The position numbers and the translations under genes were made by a program. From Marifrigoribacter sp047730175 (GTDB taxonomy: Bacteria > Bacteroidota > Bacteroidia > Flavobacteriales > Flavobacteriaceae), in NCBI RefSeq assembly GCF_047730175.1, contig NZ_CP159833.1, positions 434,001 to 498,000 of the forward strand: 64,000 nt of DNA. The letters are read 5' to 3'. How positions within the stretch are numbered: position 1 is the first letter of the stretch; the number at the start of each line of letters is the position of its first letter. Shown here one piece after another: positions 53,764 to 63,309 of the stretch. The notes under the pieces were generated by a model that saw only the letters and a list, made by a program, of their open reading frames with translations, had not been told where the DNA came from and did no database searches.

Positions 53764-55554
53764 ATGAAAAATATAAAATTGCTTTTTTTCTCAATGTTAA
53801 TGGCCCTTACGGTATTAACATCCTGCCAAAACAATGATGACATCATTGATGATATGGCAAATGTTACGGAAAGTGCTTCTTTAAGAAGCGCACTAACTAA
53901 TTTAGAACTTATCATTAATGAAGATGGCTCTTTAAATGATATGGAAAATCCAACTGGAAATATCATATTCGATTTCTGTTTCGATTTTGTATACCCAATT
54001 AATTTAGAGTATAATAATGGTACAACGGTCACTGTAAATAATTTTGAAGAATTAATACTAGTACTTATTAATTCAACTGAAGATCTATATATCGTAGGGA
54101 TCGAATTTCCATTCGAAGTTGAAGTGTTCAATGAAGACAGCAACGAAATTGAAATCATCTCCATTAATAATGAAGAAGAATTTATTGCCTTAATTGAAAG
54201 CTGTGGATTTGATAATCCATGCGACTGTCCTGATGTTGTAGACCCAGTATGTGTTGAAATTATCGATGACAATGATATAATAATTATAACATTTGCAAAT
54301 GAATGCCTTGCAGAATGCGAAGGTTTTACGGAAGAAGATTTTATTGACTGCGTAACTGACAGTTGTGAAGATGAATGTCCAGATCAATATGAACCAGTCT
54401 GTGTTCAAACTCCAAATGGTGAAATTGAAGAGTATGATAATATTTGCCTTGCCTTTTGTGATGGTTACGATCAAGAAGATATAGTAAATTGTGAAAATGA
54501 CAGTTGTGAAGATGAATGTCCACAAGAGGAAGATCCTGTTTGTGTAGAAGCGAATGGCACAATTATTACTTTCTTAAACGCATGTTATGCAGAATGTGAA
54601 GGCTATACTGAAGAAGATTTTATTGACTGTGAAAATGACAGTTGTGAAGATGAATGTCCAGATGTGTATGAACCAGTTTGTGTATTAACTGACAATGGAG
54701 AATTAGAAGAGTATGACAATATTTGTCTAGCATTTTGTGATGGATACGATCAAGAAGACCTTGTTGATTGTGAAAATGATGAATGTGAAATAGAAGACAT
54801 TGAAGTAATTATTGGCGAATGTAACGATGACGGTACCTACGCATTAACCATCGATTTTGATGTTGAAAATTGTGAAGGACAGCAACTTTTTCAATTATAT
54901 ACTAGAAATGACACATTTATTGGTGATTTCTCTTTATTTAACCTTCCTATTACAATTGATAACTTTGAGTTAAGTGGTTTTGATAATGACTACCTAAAAG
55001 TTTGTATCAATGAAATTTCAGAATCTTGTGTAGAAGCTGAATGGTTAGCACCAGATTGCTTAAATAATAGTTGTGAAGATAATTGCCCTCAAAATGAAGA
55101 TCCAGTTTGTGTAGAAATCACAGAAAATGGACAAACCATTATTCTTACTTTCTTAAATGCTTGCTATGCAGAATGCGCAGGGTATACAGATTTCATAGAT
55201 TGTGGAGGAACTAGTTGTGAAGATGAATGTCCAGATGTATATGATCCAGTGTGTGTTCAGACTCCAAATGGAGGAATTGAAGAATATGATAATATTTGTC
55301 TAGCCTTTTGTGATGGATATGATCAAGGTGATTTAGTCGATTGTGACCCAAATCCAAATTGTTATGAGTATGGATTCCCTATCCAAATGGAATTAGATGG
55401 AACCTATGCAAACATAAGTAACAATCAAGAAGTTGATGAATATTTAGATTTAGGATATGATCTTGTGTACCCTATAGAATTAATCATTAATAATGAAATT
55501 ATCTTAGTGTTTCAAGGAATACTAGAAGGAGTTTATGGTCCAAGATGTGACTAA
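53764..55554 (+). CDS. Acidic lipoprotein with six Kazal-like repeats
   Basis: About 596 residues from the ATG at 53764; lipobox in MLMALTVLTSC. An N-terminal module (~55-140, FCFDFVYPINLEYNNGTTV) is followed by Cys-rich repeats with the pattern CEDECP-x3-PVCV-x-NxC-x-A-xC-xGY-x-DC, a Kazal-like signature. Six repeats alternate between two types: A (FLNACYAECEGYTEEDF) and B (EEYDNICLAFCDGYDQ), in order A-B-A-B, then a ~100-residue spacer, then A-B. A C-terminal module (~545-596, LGYDLVYPIELIINN) resembles the N-terminal one. Kazal domains usually inhibit serine proteases; here the reactive-loop residues vary and inhibition is not proven. Very rich in Asp/Glu. Divergent from the FecI-FecR-receptor operon by 141 bp; it has its own terminator. 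Confidence 0.82.
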   Translation: MKNIKLLFFSMLMALTVLTSCQNNDDIIDDMANVTESASLRSALTNLELIINEDGSLNDMENPTGNIIFDFCFDFVYPINLEYNNGTTVTVNNFEELILVLINSTEDLYIVGIEFPFEVEVFNEDSNEIEIISINNEEEFIALIESCGFDNPCDCPDVVDPVCVEIIDDNDIIIITFANECLAECEGFTEEDFIDCVTDSCEDECPDQYEPVCVQTPNGEIEEYDNICLAFCDGYDQEDIVNCENDSCEDECPQEEDPVCVEANGTIITFLNACYAECEGYTEEDFIDCENDSCEDECPDVYEPVCVLTDNGELEEYDNICLAFCDGYDQEDLVDCENDECEIEDIEVIIGECNDDGTYALTIDFDVENCEGQQLFQLYTRNDTFIGDFSLFNLPITIDNFELSGFDNDYLKVCINEISESCVEAEWLAPDCLNNSCEDNCPQNEDPVCVEITENGQTIILTFLNACYAECAGYTDFIDCGGTSCEDECPDVYDPVCVQTPNGGIEEYDNICLAFCDGYDQGDLVDCDPNPNCYEYGFPIQMELDGTYANISNNQEVDEYLDLGYDLVYPIELIINNEIILVFQGILEGVYGPRCD

Positions 55555-55575
55555 TATTTTTTTAAGTTGAGTAAG

Positions 55576-55612
55576 AAAAAGGAGGTTAACTTAATTGTTA
55601 ATCTCCTTTTTT
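55576..55612 (+). terminator. Hairpin terminator of the Kazal-repeat lipoprotein gene
   Basis: AAAAAGGAGGTTAAC (55576-55590) and GTTAATCTCCTTTTT (55597-55611) form a 15-bp stem with one G.U-type mismatch, followed by a T-run. Confidence 0.9.
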
Positions 55613-55662
55613 ATTAAATTTATTTTAAATTGTAACTTTGAAATCTCTAAAAATTAAATTCT

Positions 55663-56028
55663 ATGGCTACAAAAAATTCTTTCCTTTTGAAACGATTAAA
55701 AGGAGTAGGATATGCATTTAAAGGCGCTTTTATGTTATTAAAATATGAAGCAAGTATTCAAGTACAAGCTTTTATAGCATTAATTGTAACCATAGCTGGT
55801 TTCTATTTTGAAATCTCTTCTACAGAATGGATGATTCAAATACTAACTATTGCAGTTGTTATGGGAGTTGAAGGTGCTAATTCTGCTATTGAAGAAATTG
55901 CAGATTTTATTCATCCCGAACATCATACAAAAATTGGATATATTAAAGATGTTGCTGCAGGTGCTGTGTTTTTTACTGCTATTGCAGCAGTTATAATTGC
56001 TTGTATCATTTACATTCCTAAGTTTTAA
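55663..56028 (+). CDS. dgkA: Diacylglycerol/undecaprenol kinase
   Basis: A 121-residue membrane enzyme with three helices and the DgkA signature EGANSAIEEIADFIHPEHHTKIGYIKDVAAGAV; the N-terminal FLLKRLKGVGYAFKGAF is also typical. It phosphorylates diacylglycerol or undecaprenol in the inner membrane. A -7 box TAACTTTG (55633-55640) lies 22 bp before the ATG. Upstream of ftsK on the same strand with a 103-bp gap. Confidence 0.93.
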   Translation: MATKNSFLLKRLKGVGYAFKGAFMLLKYEASIQVQAFIALIVTIAGFYFEISSTEWMIQILTIAVVMGVEGANSAIEEIADFIHPEHHTKIGYIKDVAAGAVFFTAIAAVIIACIIYIPKF

Positions 56029-56131
56029 CATAAATTCCAAAGAATGTATTTGAGTGCTATAATTACTCGAAATATTAATTAGTATGTACCGTTTGATATT
56101 TGTATTTTTGCTTTTATACATTTACTTTTAA

Positions 56132-58537
56132 ATGGCTAAGAAGAATACCAAAACTATTAGAACCTCCAAAAAACCGCGTAAAAGAATTTCTTTTAAGCTG
56201 TCTAAACAGCAAAAAGTTATTTTTGGTAGTTTCTTATTTTTTTTAGGCCTAGCGTTTATCTTTTCATTTATTTCTTATTTTTTTAATTGGCAAGCCGATC
56301 AAAGTAATATTGGTGAATTAGCAAATAGAGAACTTGAAAATAAAAATTGGCTCAATACATTTGGAAATAACGTAGGTCACTTTTTTATATATAAAGGTTT
56401 TGGGATTGCTGCATTTATTTTTGCTTTTTTAATTACCCTAACTGGCGTGTATTACTTTTTTGATTATGCAAAAGCTCAACTCAGAAAATTTTGGTTTTGG
56501 GGGATCTTAGTCATGATATGGCTTTCTGTCTTCTTCGGATTTTTTACAAGTAAAAGTCCCTTATTAAGAGGTACTATAGGATATGAAATAAATGATCTTT
56601 CACAAGATTACATAGGGCTATTAGGCACCATTTTAGTCATGGCTTTTTTGGCAATCATTTATATTGTAATCCGATTAAAAATTACTCCAGACAATGTTAG
56701 TTCAGCATTTAAAAGCACTAAAAAAGAAATTGCTTCCGATTTTTCTTCAGATGGATTTAATGAAAACGAAAATCTAACTTCTAAAGAAAATATTTCAGAA
56801 ATTATTGAGGATACTTCAGATTCCAAACCAGTTGAATTAGACCTATCAGGAAAATCAACAGTGTTATCTTCAGAAGAAAAAATACTAGAACCTGTATTAA
56901 CTTCAGAAAAGATTAATATTGAGCCTAGCGCTTTAAATGAAGTGGCAATGGAAGTTGAACAATCCGTTGAAGAAGAGGAAGTCACTCAAAGTTTAAGTGA
57001 TAAATTAGTTAGTGATTTTGGTGAGTTTGATCCTAGATTAGAACTGAGTAAATATAAATTTCCAACCATTAATCTTTTAAAGGATTATGCGGCAAGCTCT
57101 AGTATTACAATAGATCAACAAGAGCTTGAAGAAAATAAAAATAAAATTGTTGAAACCCTCAATAATTATAAAATTGGGATTGCCAATATTAAAGCTACGG
57201 TAGGTCCAACGGTTACTTTATATGAAATTATTCCTGAAGCAGGTATTCGAATTTCAAAAATTAAAAACCTAGAAGACGATATTGCATTATCATTATCTGC
57301 CCTTGGAATACGTATCATTGCTCCAATTCCAGGAAGAGGAACTATTGGTATTGAAGTACCTAATAAAAACCCTTGCATCGTTTCGATGCGTTCGGTGATC
57401 GCTTCACCTAAGTTTCAGAGTGCTGAAATGGAACTTCCTTTAGCTTTAGGAAAAACGATCAGTAATGAAACTTTTGTTGTCGATTTAGCTAAAATGCCTC
57501 ACTTATTAATGGCAGGTGCTACAGGACAAGGAAAATCTGTAGGATTAAATGCAATCCTTACTTCGCTATTGTATAAAAAACATCCTTCTGAAGTAAAATT
57601 TGTTTTGGTAGATCCTAAAAAAGTTGAGCTTACTTTATTCAATAAAATAGAACGTCATTATTTAGCAAAACTTCCCGATACGGAAGAAGCTATTATTACA
57701 GATACTACAAAAGTGGTTCATACACTAAATTCTATGTGTATCGAAATGGACGCTCGGTACGACTTGTTAAAAGATGCATTGGTTCGTAACATCAAAGAGT
57801 ACAATACAAAATTTAAGTCTCGTAAATTAAATCCGAACGATGGCCATCGATTTTTACCATATATTGTATTAGTAATTGATGAATTTGCAGATTTAATTAT
57901 GACTGCTGGTAAGGAAGTAGAAACTCCTATTGCTCGACTAGCTCAATTAGCTCGTGCCATTGGTATACATTTAATAGTAGCGACACAACGCCCCTCTGTA
58001 AATGTAATAACGGGTATCATTAAAGCAAATTTTCCTGCTAGAGTAGCATTTAGAGTTACTTCCAAAATTGATTCACGAACCATTTTAGATAGTTCGGGTG
58101 CCGATCAATTAATTGGTAGAGGTGATATGTTATTTACACAAGGAAATGAGTTAGTTCGTTTACAATGTGCATTTGTCGACACACCAGAAGTAGCAGATAT
58201 TACCGAATTTATTGGCTCACAAAAAGCGTTTCCAGATGCACATTTATTACCTGAATATGTAGGCGAAGAAGCTGGCATAAATCTTGATAATAATATAAAT
58301 GAACGAGATAAACTGTTTAGAGACGCAGCAGAAGTGCTAGTTATTGCACAACAAGGTTCTGCTTCTCTTTTACAAAGAAAATTGAAATTAGGATACAATA
58401 GAGCGGGTAGAATTATCGACCAACTGGAAGCTGCAGGAATTGTAGGTCCTTTTGAAGGTAGTAAAGCTCGACAAGTACTTGTACCTACTCTTGAAGCCTT
58501 GACTCAATTTTTAGAAAACGAAAACAACGATAATTAA
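56132..58537 (+). CDS. ftsK: DNA translocase FtsK/SpoIIIE
   Basis: An 801-residue protein: four N-terminal membrane helices (~30-190), an acidic linker (~195-290), the alpha/beta translocase motor with Walker A AGATGQGKSVGLN (~460-472) and Walker B YIVLVIDEFADLIMTAGKE (~580), and a C-terminal winged-helix gamma domain (LLQRKLKLGYNRAGRIIDQLEAAGIVGP). It segregates chromosome dimers at the division septum. Shorter than E. coli FtsK because of a short linker, as in other Bacteroidota. A -7 box TATTTTTG (56103-56110) precedes it. The next gene begins 1 bp after its stop. Confidence 0.95.
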   Translation: MAKKNTKTIRTSKKPRKRISFKLSKQQKVIFGSFLFFLGLAFIFSFISYFFNWQADQSNIGELANRELENKNWLNTFGNNVGHFFIYKGFGIAAFIFAFLITLTGVYYFFDYAKAQLRKFWFWGILVMIWLSVFFGFFTSKSPLLRGTIGYEINDLSQDYIGLLGTILVMAFLAIIYIVIRLKITPDNVSSAFKSTKKEIASDFSSDGFNENENLTSKENISEIIEDTSDSKPVELDLSGKSTVLSSEEKILEPVLTSEKINIEPSALNEVAMEVEQSVEEEEVTQSLSDKLVSDFGEFDPRLELSKYKFPTINLLKDYAASSSITIDQQELEENKNKIVETLNNYKIGIANIKATVGPTVTLYEIIPEAGIRISKIKNLEDDIALSLSALGIRIIAPIPGRGTIGIEVPNKNPCIVSMRSVIASPKFQSAEMELPLALGKTISNETFVVDLAKMPHLLMAGATGQGKSVGLNAILTSLLYKKHPSEVKFVLVDPKKVELTLFNKIERHYLAKLPDTEEAIITDTTKVVHTLNSMCIEMDARYDLLKDALVRNIKEYNTKFKSRKLNPNDGHRFLPYIVLVIDEFADLIMTAGKEVETPIARLAQLARAIGIHLIVATQRPSVNVITGIIKANFPARVAFRVTSKIDSRTILDSSGADQLIGRGDMLFTQGNELVRLQCAFVDTPEVADITEFIGSQKAFPDAHLLPEYVGEEAGINLDNNINERDKLFRDAAEVLVIAQQGSASLLQRKLKLGYNRAGRIIDQLEAAGIVGPFEGSKARQVLVPTLEALTQFLENENNDN

Positions 58538-58538
58538 A

Positions 58539-59180
58539 ATGAAAAAATTAGTAATTGCATGTATCCTTTTAGGTACCGTATTTTCTTTGCAAGCGCAAAA
58601 CGCTAAATCTTTATTAAACGAAGTTTCTAATAAAGTTAAAAGCTATGATAATATCAATATTTCATTTAAATATACATTAAACAATAAAAAGGAAAATGTA
58701 AAACAAGAAACGCGAGGTGATGTTACTTTACAAAATGACAAGTATGTATTAAACTGGTTGGGCATTTCTCGAATTTTTGATGGATCGAATATTTATACCA
58801 TTGTACCTGAAGATGAAGAAGTAACAATTTCTAAATATAATCCAAAAGATGATAAGGAGATTACCCCTTCTAAAATGCTTACTTTTTATGAAAAAGGATA
58901 CACGTATAAAATAGATGTGGAACAAACTGTAAAAGGAAGAAAAATTCAATTTGTAAAATTAATTCCTATAGATACTAATGCAGAAATTAAAGATATTATA
59001 TTAGGCATTGACAAACAAACAAAACATATCTATAAGTTAATTCAAACAGATGCTAATGGCACTCAATATACTGTAACTGTTAATTCTTTCAAAACCAATC
59101 AACCTGTTTCAAAAACATTATTTACTTTTAATAAAGCTAAATATGAAGGAGAAGGTTATTATATTAACCAATTAGATTAA
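58539..59180 (+). CDS. LolA-like outer-membrane lipoprotein carrier protein
   Basis: A 213-residue periplasmic protein with a signal peptide (MKKLVIACILLGTVFSLQAQ) and the LolA/LolB beta-barrel-type fold suggested by YDNINISFKYTLNNK, GDVTLQNDKYVLNWLGISRIFDGSNIYTIVPEDEEV and VNSFKTNQPVSKTLFTFNKAKY. It likely carries lipids or lipoproteins between inner and outer membrane. Lies 1 bp after ftsK and 5 bp before the LptF/G permease gene, so these three form an envelope operon. Confidence 0.85.
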   Translation: MKKLVIACILLGTVFSLQAQNAKSLLNEVSNKVKSYDNINISFKYTLNNKKENVKQETRGDVTLQNDKYVLNWLGISRIFDGSNIYTIVPEDEEVTISKYNPKDDKEITPSKMLTFYEKGYTYKIDVEQTVKGRKIQFVKLIPIDTNAEIKDIILGIDKQTKHIYKLIQTDANGTQYTVTVNSFKTNQPVSKTLFTFNKAKYEGEGYYINQLD

Positions 59181-59185
59181 AATTT

Positions 59186-60622
59186 TTGAAAATCCTTGAT
59201 CGGTATATATTGTTTTCATTTTTAAGGACGTTTGCGAGCGTCTTTATTATTTTGATGTTTATATTCATACTTCAATCCGTATGGTTATATATTTCTGAAT
59301 TAGCTGGAAAAGGATTAGATGTTTTCATCATTTTAAAATTTCTATGGTTTGTAAGTCCGAAATTAATTCCTTTAGTACTGCCTCTAACCATATTGGTTAC
59401 CTCCTTAATGGTTTTTGGAAGCCTTTCTGAAAACTATGAATTTGCAGCTATGAAGTCTACAGGGATTTCATTGCAAAGAGCAATGCGAAGTCTTACCTAT
59501 TTCATATTACTATTAAGTGTTACTGCATTTTTCTTCGCGAATAATGTAATTCCTTATTCTGAATATAAATGGTTAAACCTTAGACGAAACATTCAACAAT
59601 TTAAACCTTCCATGGTAATAGCTGAAGGGCAGTTTAATCAAATTGGAGAGGGATTTAATATCAAGGTTTCTGAAAAATATGGTGATAATGATCAATTTTT
59701 AAAAGATGTTGTTATTCATAAAAAAGAAGGAAAAGCAAAACAGAATAATACAGTAATTATTGCTGAAACTGGAGAACTTACAAGTGAAGAAAACAGCAAT
59801 ACGCTTTCACTTATTCTAAGAAACGGTAACTATTATGATGATGTCCAACCAAAAGACCAAAAAAAGAAGTTAAGAAAACCCTTTGCTAAAAGTTATTTTG
59901 AAGAATACACGATCAACATTGACCTTACTGAATTAAACAATAAAGATGTTGAAAAAGAAAATAAACTGAGTAACCATAACATGTATAATGTTAGTGAACT
60001 TAGAACAGAAATAGACTCTCTATCAACAAGTTTTACCAAAAACATCTCTTCCTTTGCTGAAAATATGCATTACAGAACTGGGGCAACAAAACATTTCGAG
60101 CGCAAAAATAAGGCTATAAAAAATAATGTATCTGTAGATACCTTATTAAATCTATTTAAACCCAATCAACAAGCTGAGATTATTGCCATAGCTATCAATA
60201 ACATAAACAGTACGATAGAAACTATAAAGTCTAAAAAAGTTGAATTTATAGTTAAAAATAAAAGAATAAATAAATATGAAATAGCACTTCATGAAAAATA
60301 TGCACTTGGCGTAGCCTGTATCATATTATTTTTTGTGGGCGCCCCTCTTGGAGCTATTATTAGAAAAGGAGGAATGGGACTCCCAATGGTCATAGCAATT
60401 CTATTATTTTTAACCTATCATTTTATTGGAATATTTGCGAAGAACAGTGCTGAAGACGGCACATTACACCCATTTATTGCCACTTGGTTAAGTACTCTAA
60501 TCCTTCTTCCCTTAGGAATTTGGCTAACCATTAGAGCCACTACAGATCAAGGAATTATTGATATGGATTCTTTTTACCAACGAATTAAACGATTGTTTAA
60601 AAAGAAAGAAAAAAATTCATAA
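59186..60622 (+). CDS. LptF/LptG-type LPS export permease
   Basis: A 478-residue permease read from a TTG start codon at 59186, which gives the conserved N-terminus MKILDRYILFSFLRTFASVF; there is no ATG nearby, and the preceding in-frame sequence lies in the lolA-like stop region. Three helices at ~10-120 (PLVLPLTILVTSLMVFGSLSENYEFAAMKSTGIS), a periplasmic beta-jellyroll with a long insert (~150-350), and three C-terminal helices (GVACIILFFVGAPLGAIIRKGGMGLP). Works with LptB to extract LPS from the inner membrane. Follows the lolA-like gene by 5 bp. Confidence 0.92.
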   Translation: MKILDRYILFSFLRTFASVFIILMFIFILQSVWLYISELAGKGLDVFIILKFLWFVSPKLIPLVLPLTILVTSLMVFGSLSENYEFAAMKSTGISLQRAMRSLTYFILLLSVTAFFFANNVIPYSEYKWLNLRRNIQQFKPSMVIAEGQFNQIGEGFNIKVSEKYGDNDQFLKDVVIHKKEGKAKQNNTVIIAETGELTSEENSNTLSLILRNGNYYDDVQPKDQKKKLRKPFAKSYFEEYTINIDLTELNNKDVEKENKLSNHNMYNVSELRTEIDSLSTSFTKNISSFAENMHYRTGATKHFERKNKAIKNNVSVDTLLNLFKPNQQAEIIAIAINNINSTIETIKSKKVEFIVKNKRINKYEIALHEKYALGVACIILFFVGAPLGAIIRKGGMGLPMVIAILLFLTYHFIGIFAKNSAEDGTLHPFIATWLSTLILLPLGIWLTIRATTDQGIIDMDSFYQRIKRLFKKKEKNS

Positions 60623-60720
60623 TACAATAACGCTTCCCTCTTTCACTAAAAAAAATATATATTTCCCTCACTCCAAACGTGTAATTCATTCCTTATCTTT
60701 GCATAAACTTAAAAAGAAAA

Positions 60721-61869
60721 ATGATTACAACACACAACGGTACATCAATTAAATTAAATACCATTGAAGAAGCCATAGAAGACATTCAAAAAGGGAAAGT
60801 AATTATTGTTGTTGATGATGAAAATCGTGAAAATGAAGGTGATTTTATAGCTGCTGCAGAAAGCGTAACTCCAGAAATGATCAATTTCATGGCTACCCAT
60901 GGTAGAGGGCTTATTTGTGCTCCTTTAACCGAAGAACGTTGTGAAGAGTTAGCATTAAATATGATGGTAGAAAATAATACTGTTTTACATCATACTCAGT
61001 TTACAGTTTCAGTAGATTTAATAGGGCACGGTTGCACTACAGGAATCTCTGTTCATGATAGATCTAAAACGATAAAAGCCCTCGTTGATAAAGATATGAA
61101 ACCAGGTGATTTAGGTCGTCCAGGACATATATTTCCTTTACGAGCTAAAGAAGGTGGAGTATTACGCCGAACAGGACATACAGAAGCAGCTATCGATTTA
61201 GCTCGATTGGCCGGATTTCAACCCGCAGGAATATTAGTTGAGATTTTAAATGAAAATGGTACCATGGCACGTTTGCCTCAATTAGTCGATGTTGCTAAGA
61301 AATTTGACCTTAAACTTATTTCGATTGAAGACTTAGTTGCATATAGAATGGAGCATGATTCTTTAATTAATAAAAAAGAAGATTTTAAAATCAATACCAA
61401 ATATGGTAGTTTTAGGCTAAGAGCTTATAAACAAACCACGAATAATCAAATTCATATTGCACTAACGAAAGGAACATGGAAAGAAAATGAACCTGTTTTA
61501 GTACGTGTAAATTCTACCCTAGTTAATAATGACATCTTAGGAATTCTTACTAATAATTCAGACAAGAAGTTAGATGATATGTTCAAGCTTTTTAAAGATG
61601 AAAAAGGAGCTATTGTTTTTATCAATCAACAAAGTCATTCCCTTAATTTATTAAATAGACTAAAAACACTTAAAGATAATCAAACTAACGACTCTATTGT
61701 TAAAGCTCCAAGAATCGAAATGGACACTAAAGATTTTGGTATTGGCGCACAAATATTACACGACGTAGGAATCCATAAAATTAGATTGGTTTCAAACAGT
61801 GATTCTCAAACAAAGCGTGTAGGGATGATTGGTTATGGCTTAGAAATTTTAGAATACGTTAAGTTTTAA
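60721..61869 (+). CDS. ribB: RibBA-like: 3,4-dihydroxy-2-butanone-4-phosphate synthase with degenerate GTP cyclohydrolase II domain
   Basis: A 382-residue protein. Residues ~10-210 are a complete DHBP synthase: DDENRENEGDFI, THGRGLICAPL, TGISVHDRSKTI, GHIFPLRAKEGGVLRRTGHTEAA. The C-terminal ~170 residues align with GTP cyclohydrolase II (FKINTKYGSFRLRAY; VLVRVNSTLVNNDILGIL) but the three zinc-binding cysteines expected after LVRVHSEC are absent (RVNSTLVNNDI and LTNNSDKKLDD instead), so that half is probably inactive. DHBP synthase makes the four-carbon precursor of riboflavin from ribulose-5-phosphate. A -7 box TATCTTTG (60694-60701) lies 19 bp before the ATG. Confidence 0.92.
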   Translation: MITTHNGTSIKLNTIEEAIEDIQKGKVIIVVDDENRENEGDFIAAAESVTPEMINFMATHGRGLICAPLTEERCEELALNMMVENNTVLHHTQFTVSVDLIGHGCTTGISVHDRSKTIKALVDKDMKPGDLGRPGHIFPLRAKEGGVLRRTGHTEAAIDLARLAGFQPAGILVEILNENGTMARLPQLVDVAKKFDLKLISIEDLVAYRMEHDSLINKKEDFKINTKYGSFRLRAYKQTTNNQIHIALTKGTWKENEPVLVRVNSTLVNNDILGILTNNSDKKLDDMFKLFKDEKGAIVFINQQSHSLNLLNRLKTLKDNQTNDSIVKAPRIEMDTKDFGIGAQILHDVGIHKIRLVSNSDSQTKRVGMIGYGLEILEYVKF

Positions 61870-61885
61870 TAGCTAAACTTTAGAT

Positions 61886-63085
61886 TTAAGCAGTCAATAT
61901 TTTTTGTAAACTAGCGACCATTTTTTGAGCTCGCTCTTTCACTTCTTCTTCAGTCCAAGCAATTTTTATTAATGAAGATATTGTTCTACTAATCCAAGCA
62001 TCACTCTTAGAAAAATCCATCTGATTTAAATCTTGTAGTTGATTTTTAATTTCTTGAGGCATTTTTCCTAAAGAAGTAAGGTTGCGTAAATGTTCCCAAC
62101 CATGTATATAATGCCAGTTGTTATCATACCAATAAAAACAAGCATCCACACCGTTTTCAGATAAAGCTTTATGTCCTTTTTTCGCTAAAGATTCAGAAGG
62201 TAAAAAGAAATTCAAAAATGAATAACTTTCTACTCCTCCTTCAGGTACACGTCTAAAAGTAATTCCTTCAACTTGCTCTAAAGCAGTTCTCATAATCGTA
62301 TAGTTTCTTTTCTGAATCTCAAGAATTGCATCTAACTTTTGTAATTGTGCTACACCTACTGCTGCATTTAATTCAGAAATTCTAAAATTATATCCTAAAG
62401 TAGGATGTGTTTCTGCACCTCGATCATTTCCATGATGGTCATGTCCATGATCTTGGTATTGATCGGCATTAATTGCATAGTCAGAGTTATTTGTAATTAC
62501 CCCTCCTCCTTCACCACAGGTAATCGTCTTTACATAATCGAAAGAGAAACAACCTAAATCACCAATACTTCCTAATGGCTTCCCATTATAGGTTCCACCT
62601 AAGGCTTGACAAGCATCTTCTAATAAAATTAAATTATGGCGCTCACAAATCGTTTTTAACGCGTTTAAATCGGCCATAGAACCACACATATGCACAGGCA
62701 TTACACAGCGAGTTTTAGGTGTAATTGCAGATTCTACAGCACTTGGGCTTAGGGTTAATGTATCATCAACATCAACTAAAACAGGCACAGCTCCGATCAT
62801 CATAATCGACTCAAAACTAGCAACAAATGTAAACGTAGGCATAATCACCTCATCCCCTGCTCCTATTCCTGCGGAAGCTAATGCGATGGTTAATGCTGAA
62901 GTCCCACTAGATACCAATTGACAATATTTAGATTCCATACGGGCTGCAAATTGAGTTTCAAACTCTTTTGCTTTCCAATGGTTATTTCGCATTCCATCAA
63001 ATCCATAACGCATTAAAACACCTGTTTCTAATACATCATTTACTTGTTTACGTTCTTCTTCTCCAAATATTTCAAATCCTGGCAT
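61886..63085 (-). CDS. DegT/DnrJ/EryC1/StrS-family PLP aminotransferase
   Basis: About 399 residues from the ATG at 63085 (MPGFEIFGEEERKQVNDVLE). A start at 63130 is possible by frame, but a -7 box TACCTTTG at 63135-63128 (minus strand) would put transcription start downstream of it. Motifs: LVSSGTSALTIALASAGIGAGDEVIMPTFT, LLEDACQALGGTYNGKPLGSIGD and the PLP-lysine in GCFSFDYVKTITCGEGGGV. Family members transfer amino groups to keto-sugars or inositols for polysaccharides and antibiotics. No other sugar-nucleotide gene is adjacent, so the substrate is unknown. Convergent with ribB, 16 bp apart. Confidence 0.88.
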   Translation of the reverse strand: MPGFEIFGEEERKQVNDVLETGVLMRYGFDGMRNNHWKAKEFETQFAARMESKYCQLVSSGTSALTIALASAGIGAGDEVIMPTFTFVASFESIMMIGAVPVLVDVDDTLTLSPSAVESAITPKTRCVMPVHMCGSMADLNALKTICERHNLILLEDACQALGGTYNGKPLGSIGDLGCFSFDYVKTITCGEGGGVITNNSDYAINADQYQDHGHDHHGNDRGAETHPTLGYNFRISELNAAVGVAQLQKLDAILEIQKRNYTIMRTALEQVEGITFRRVPEGGVESYSFLNFFLPSESLAKKGHKALSENGVDACFYWYDNNWHYIHGWEHLRNLTSLGKMPQEIKNQLQDLNQMDFSKSDAWISRTISSLIKIAWTEEEVKERAQKMVASLQKILTA

Positions 63086-63309
63086 AAGTATATAATTTGT
63101 TTTTACATCTATTTTCAAGATGAAGTGCAAAGGTAAGGGTTGCGTTTTTTATAAGAAAGAATCTTGAATATATTTAATCATCCATATTTCAACCCATTCC
63201 TTATCTTTGGACTATTACAATTTTAAAAATAAAACAAATATACGTGCCCCAGTTTCAGGTGATGATATAATGGTTCTGTTCAAGTTCAATAAAACAAACA
63301 AATAATACC

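Noticed and set aside
54190..54562. Antisense open frames opposite the Kazal-repeat gene
   Set aside because: Composition follows the complementary strand of the Cys/Asp-rich repeats; no start context or recognisable domain.
61860..61879. Terminator between ribB and the DegT aminotransferase gene
   Set aside because: AAGTTT/AAACTT gives only a short AT-only stem without GC content or a proper U-run.
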